A stretch of 15,660 nucleotides of DNA. Origin: Fibrobacter sp. (GTDB lineage Bacteria > Fibrobacterota > Fibrobacteria > Fibrobacterales > Fibrobacteraceae). Within the stretch, counting starts at the first letter, position 1. Every line of letters begins with the position of its first letter. The position numbers and the translations under genes were made by a program. Location: NCBI GenBank assembly GCA_017520105.1, contig JAFWRL010000017.1:1-15660 (forward strand). The letters run 5' to 3'. Under the pieces are notes generated by a model, which did not search any database, was not told where the DNA came from, and saw only the letters and a program-made list of their open reading frames with translations. Below, in pieces: positions 12,414-15,660 of this stretch.

Positions 12414-14246
12414 ATGAACTCAAAACTTATTAAAAGTTTGGTTGCCGCTGCATTTTTGGGCGGTGCCGTTAACGCTGTTGCTGGTCCCGGCTTGGCTGAT
12501 GGCGCAGCAAAGTTTGTCGGTAACATTACGACTCGCGGTCAAGTCCGTAGCGACTTTACGCAGCTGTGGAACCAAATTACCGCCGAAAACGAATGTAAGT
12601 GGGCTTCTATCGAAGGCTCTCGCGGACGTTACAACTGGAGCGGTTGCGATGCTGCCTTTAATTGGGCTAAAAATAACGGTGGCCACTTCAAATTCCACGC
12701 TCTGGTGTGGGGCTCCCAGTACCCGAACTGGCTGAACGGTCTTAGCGCCGACGAAACCAAGAAGGCGATTACCGCCTGGATGGATGCTGTCAAGCAGCAC
12801 TACCCCGAACTCGAAATGATCGACGTGGTGAACGAAGCCATCAAGTCGGGTGGCAAGTACCATTCCGCTTACGGTTCGCAGGGGGGCAACAACATTGTTG
12901 CCGCTCTCGGTGGCGACAACGGCAACTACGAATTCGTGCAAACGGCATTCAAGATGGCCCGTGAACGTTGGCCGGAAGCAATCCTCATCTATAACGACTA
13001 CAATACCGTCCAGTGGCAGAAAAACGAAGGTATCGACCTTATTCAGAAACTGAAGAAAGGGGGAGCTCCGGTGGATGCCTACGGCTTGCAGGCCCACGAC
13101 ATGATGAGCCAGGGCGGTGGCGCTGGCGGTACCGGTGGCGGCGGCTCCTGCTTGAGCATCAACACTCTGAAGAGCACCATTGAAGAAATCTGGAACAAGA
13201 CCCAGATTCCGTTGTTCATTAGCGAATACGATATCTTCACAAGCAATGACAATGTCCAGAAGCAGTGCTATCAGGAACAGATTTCCTACTTTATGGAGAA
13301 TGAACATATTGCCGGTATCACCATTTGGGGCTATATCTACGGCGCTACATGGAATGACGGTACATCCGGTATCATCAAGGACAACAAGGACCGTCCGGCC
13401 ATGACTTGGCTGAAGGAATACCTGAAGTCTAACAAGGGTGTCAATACGACGGGACTTGCTACGGGTGAAGTGACGCCTGTGGATCCTGTTCCGCAGGAAC
13501 CGTTCAAGGGCTCTCCGATTGCCATTCCGGGCAAGGTCGAAGTTGAAGACTTCGATAAGCCGGGCCAGGGCAAGAACGAAGACGGCACAAGCAATGCCTC
13601 TTATGGCGATGATGCCACGAACCAGGGCGATTCCGACTACCGCAAGGACACTGGTGTTGATATCTATGAAAAGGCAACCGGTAAAATTGTTGGCTACAAC
13701 AATACGGGTGACTGGCTTGAATGGACCGTCAACATTGCAGAAGCCGGTGACTACACTGCTATTGCTTCTGCCGCTACGAAAGGCGAGGGAACATTCACTC
13801 TCTCCATCGATGGCAAGTCTGTTGGCGAATTCTCGGTTACAGGCGAGAGCTTCGATGACTTCGCCGACGTGAAGCAGAAAGTGACGCTCCCGGCAGGTAA
13901 GCACATTCTCCGCATGGATGTAACGAAGGAATACTTTGATATCGACTACATCAACTTTGTAAAGGGCGAAGTTGCCGACAATCCAGGCCAAGGCGGCGAT
14001 AATCCGGGCCAGGGTGGCGACAATCCGGGTCAAGCCATCCAGACGAGAATCCACATGGAAACTCCGGTGCTGGGCGCCTACGATGTCTTTGACGTGAACG
14101 GCGTGCGTCTCGGTCGCATGAGAGCATACACTATGGACGAAGCTGTGAACACGCTCAAGACCACGAGCGATATCAAGACTCAGGGCGTCTATCTGCTCCG
14201 CTCCGTGAAAAATGGCGCAGTGAAGACGGTCCGTGTCACCCGCTAA
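12414..14246 (+). CDS. X4: secreted GH10 endo-1,4-beta-xylanase with CBM6
   Basis: The start at 12414 follows AAGGA (12401-12405) by 8 bases; the frame is open further upstream (ATG 12339) but that part overlaps box B and the leader, so it is not coding. The product has 610 residues, signal peptide of 23 (cleavage after NAVA). GH10 (about 26-345): NQITAENECKW, FHALVWGSQYPNW, IDVVNEA (E141), IYNDYN, YGLQAHD, ISEYDIF (E271), ITIWGYIYGATW. It carries the Gly-rich loop QGGGAGGTGGGGSC (233-246) and the matching C285. CBM6 about 369-520 with GDWLEWTVN, as in X1, where X2 and X3 have GDWFEY. The linker is short (DNPGQGG twice, then DNPGQ), and the basic C-terminal module is about 548-610. In the linker-proximal part its DNA is almost identical to X3, including silent positions. 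Confidence 0.95.
   Translation: MNSKLIKSLVAAAFLGGAVNAVAGPGLADGAAKFVGNITTRGQVRSDFTQLWNQITAENECKWASIEGSRGRYNWSGCDAAFNWAKNNGGHFKFHALVWGSQYPNWLNGLSADETKKAITAWMDAVKQHYPELEMIDVVNEAIKSGGKYHSAYGSQGGNNIVAALGGDNGNYEFVQTAFKMARERWPEAILIYNDYNTVQWQKNEGIDLIQKLKKGGAPVDAYGLQAHDMMSQGGGAGGTGGGGSCLSINTLKSTIEEIWNKTQIPLFISEYDIFTSNDNVQKQCYQEQISYFMENEHIAGITIWGYIYGATWNDGTSGIIKDNKDRPAMTWLKEYLKSNKGVNTTGLATGEVTPVDPVPQEPFKGSPIAIPGKVEVEDFDKPGQGKNEDGTSNASYGDDATNQGDSDYRKDTGVDIYEKATGKIVGYNNTGDWLEWTVNIAEAGDYTAIASAATKGEGTFTLSIDGKSVGEFSVTGESFDDFADVKQKVTLPAGKHILRMDVTKEYFDIDYINFVKGEVADNPGQGGDNPGQGGDNPGQAIQTRIHMETPVLGAYDVFDVNGVRLGRMRAYTMDEAVNTLKTTSDIKTQGVYLLRSVKNGAVKTVRVTR
13977..14030 (+). repeat. 21-nt coding tandem repeat (DNPGQGG linker of X4)
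   Basis: Two units of 21 nt (13977-14018) encode DNPGQGG twice, followed by a 12-base partial unit. The unit differs from the X3 unit by the change of GN to Q and is three bases shorter, so the two arrays have been re-amplified separately from a common DNPG start. Confidence 0.9.
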
Positions 14247-14290
14247 AAGAAATCCTGATTCATAATTCCTCTAAAGGGAACATATCCAAA

Positions 14291-14325
14291 AACCTTCGAG
14301 ATTTACACTCGAAGGTTCTTTTTTT
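14291..14325 (+). terminator. Intrinsic terminator of X4
   Basis: AACCTTCGAG (14291-14300) pairs perfectly with CTCGAAGGTT (14308-14317), loop ATTTACA, followed by C and seven T (14319-14325). The trailer here is diverged: TCCTGATTCATA (14253-14264) and a weaker hairpin TTCCT/GGGAA. Confidence 0.93.
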
Positions 14326-14358
14326 GCAAAAAAAGAAATCGTTCCTATTGAGTTCATT

Positions 14359-14430
14359 CCGTTGTGGATATTTAGTCAATGATAAATAGTTGGCATGCTG
14401 GATATTATGGATAATTCGGAAATATGTTTA
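14359..14430 (+). promoter_or_regulatory. Predicted X5 promoter region (box A and box B)
   Basis: Box A begins CCGTTGTGGATATTTAGTCA at 14359 and continues ATGATAAA. Box B TATGTTTA is at 14423-14430, 64 bases from the start of box A. The leader is shorter than in the other copies and has only a weak GTTTTAAAC palindrome. Confidence 0.5.
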
Positions 14431-14460
14431 TAGAGGTTTTAAACGTATGAGGATGTGGAA

Positions 14461-15660
14461 ATGAAATCAAAATTCATCAAAGGAATAGTGTCTGCTGCGC
14501 TTTTGGGTGGAGCAGTTTTTTCGTATGCCGGTCCCGGTATTGCCGACGGTGCTGCCAAGTTTATTGGTAACATCACTCAGTCTGGTACTGCTCCTGGTCC
14601 TAATGACCAATTTACCCAACTTTGGAACCAGGCTACAGCCGAAAACGGTTGTAAGTGGGGCTCCGTAGAAGGTACCAGGGGCCGCTATAACTGGGGTGCC
14701 TGCGATGCCGCCTATAACTGGGCAAAGAACAACGGAGGTCACTTCAAGTTCCACGCCTTAGTGTGGGGCTCCCAGTATCCGGGTTGGTTGAACGGCCTCA
14801 GCGTCGATGAAACCAAGAAGGCGATTACCGCCTGGTTCGATGCTGTTAAGGAACACTACCCTGAAATCGAGATGATTGACGTGGTGAACGAGGCTATCCG
14901 TACGGGCAACAACAGCTATCATTCTCCCTACGGCAAGAACAACAACATCATTCCGGCACTCGGCGGCGATAATGGTGGCAATTACCAGTTCATCACGACG
15001 GCCTTCAAGATGGCCCGTGAACGTTGGCCGAAGGCGATTCTCATTTATAACGACTACAACACTGTCCAGTGGAATAAGGATCAGGGCATCCAGCTTATCC
15101 AGACCATCAAGAAGAACGGTGCTCCGGTCGATGCATACGGCTTGCAGGCCCACGACATGATGAGCCAGGGCGGTGGCCAAGGCGGTACTGGCGGCGGCGG
15201 CGTCTGCTTGAACATCAACACGCTCAAGAACATTACCAAGGAAATTTGGGACAAGACCCAGACTCCGATGTTCATTAGCGAATACGACATTGCAACGACC
15301 GATGACAATATCCAGAAGCAGTGCTATCAGGAACAGATTTCGCACTTCATGGAAAACGAGCACATTGCAGGTATTACTTTGTGGGGCTATGTCTATGGTC
15401 ATACTTGGCTCGACTGTAACGGAAAAGCTCCCGGATGCTCCGGCATTATCAAGGACGGCAAGGACCGCGCCGCTATGGCGTGGCTCAGGGAATACCTGAA
15501 GACCAACAAGGGCGTGAATACGACTGGTCTTGCAACAGGTGATGTGACTCCGGTGGAACCTGTTCCGCAGGAACCGTTCAAGGGTTCTCCGATTGCCATT
15601 CCGGGCAAGGTCGAAGTTGAAGACTTCGATAAACCGGGTCAGGGCAAAAACGAAGACGGC
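14461..15660 (+). CDS. X5: secreted GH10 xylanase with CBM6 (3' end outside window)
   Basis: ATG 14461 follows GAGGA (14449-14453) by 7 bases; the ATG codons at 14447 and 14453 are out of frame. 400 codons are visible and the frame runs off the window. Signal peptide of about 23 residues (MKSKFIKGIV..., cleavage after FSYA). GH10 (about 26-351): NQATAENGCKW, FHALVWGSQYPGW, IDVVNEA (E144), IYNDYN, YGLQAHD, ISEYDIA (E274), ITLWGYVYGHTW. The Gly-rich loop is QGGGQGGTGGGGVC (236-249), with partner C288. Two features are unique to this copy: NITQSGTAPGPNDQF near the N-terminus replaces NITTRGQVRSDF, and a longer loop after the last active-site Trp holds C319 and C326 (DCNGKAPGC). The CBM6 has just begun (IPGKVEVEDF) when the window ends. 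Confidence 0.93.
   Translation, partial: MKSKFIKGIVSAALLGGAVFSYAGPGIADGAAKFIGNITQSGTAPGPNDQFTQLWNQATAENGCKWGSVEGTRGRYNWGACDAAYNWAKNNGGHFKFHALVWGSQYPGWLNGLSVDETKKAITAWFDAVKEHYPEIEMIDVVNEAIRTGNNSYHSPYGKNNNIIPALGGDNGGNYQFITTAFKMARERWPKAILIYNDYNTVQWNKDQGIQLIQTIKKNGAPVDAYGLQAHDMMSQGGGQGGTGGGGVCLNINTLKNITKEIWDKTQTPMFISEYDIATTDDNIQKQCYQEQISHFMENEHIAGITLWGYVYGHTWLDCNGKAPGCSGIIKDGKDRAAMAWLREYLKTNKGVNTTGLATGDVTPVEPVPQEPFKGSPIAIPGKVEVEDFDKPGQGKNEDG

Overview
The window looks like part of a Fibrobacter genome (F. succinogenes or a close relative). The basis is recognition, not a database search: secreted glycoside hydrolases built as signal peptide, catalytic domain, CBM6 and a short basic C-terminal module, plus a tandem run of GH10-CBM6 xylanases. 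A similar but, as I recall, shorter GH10 cluster (xyn10D, xyn10E, xyn10B) was described in strain S85. Every recognisable gene is on the + strand and every complete one encodes a secreted protein.

Layout. 2-430: C-terminal end of a secreted protein of unknown type, closed by a strong terminator. 431-959: a 529-base gap with two terminator-like hairpins, a GC-rich structured element and a dispersed-type repeat. 960-3962: GH95 hydrolase with CBM6 and a C-terminal sorting-type domain. 4192-5847: GH5 hydrolase with CBM6. 6040-15660: five tandem GH10-CBM6 xylanase genes, called X1 to X5 here (6040-7914, 8171-9994, 10239-12176, 12414-14246, 14461 to beyond the window end).

The five xylanases are not arranged as an operon. 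X2 to X4 have their own upstream control region, leader, ribosome binding site and terminator; X1 has the same, and X5 has the upstream part with its 3' end outside the window. Two sequence boxes recur upstream of GH5 and of all five xylanases. Box A is an AT-rich block around TTTTRTCAA. Box B is TATGTTTA, similar to the Bacteroidetes-type -7 element. They are 64 nt apart for X1, X2, X3 and X5, 60 nt for X4, and 61 nt for GH5, where box A is inverted. This points to a common xylan regulon with an unidentified regulator.

Working together, the xylanases would cut the xylan backbone and the CBM6 modules would hold the enzymes on plant cell wall. GH5 probably cuts a second beta-glycan or a decorated xylan. 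GH95 would remove alpha-L-galactose or alpha-L-fucose from side chains; its active-site sequence and its xylan context favour L-galactose on complex glucuronoarabinoxylan. The paralogues differ in ways that may matter: a Gly-rich active-site loop with a matched Cys pair in X3-X5, a Cys-bounded loop in X5, and linkers of different repeat number.
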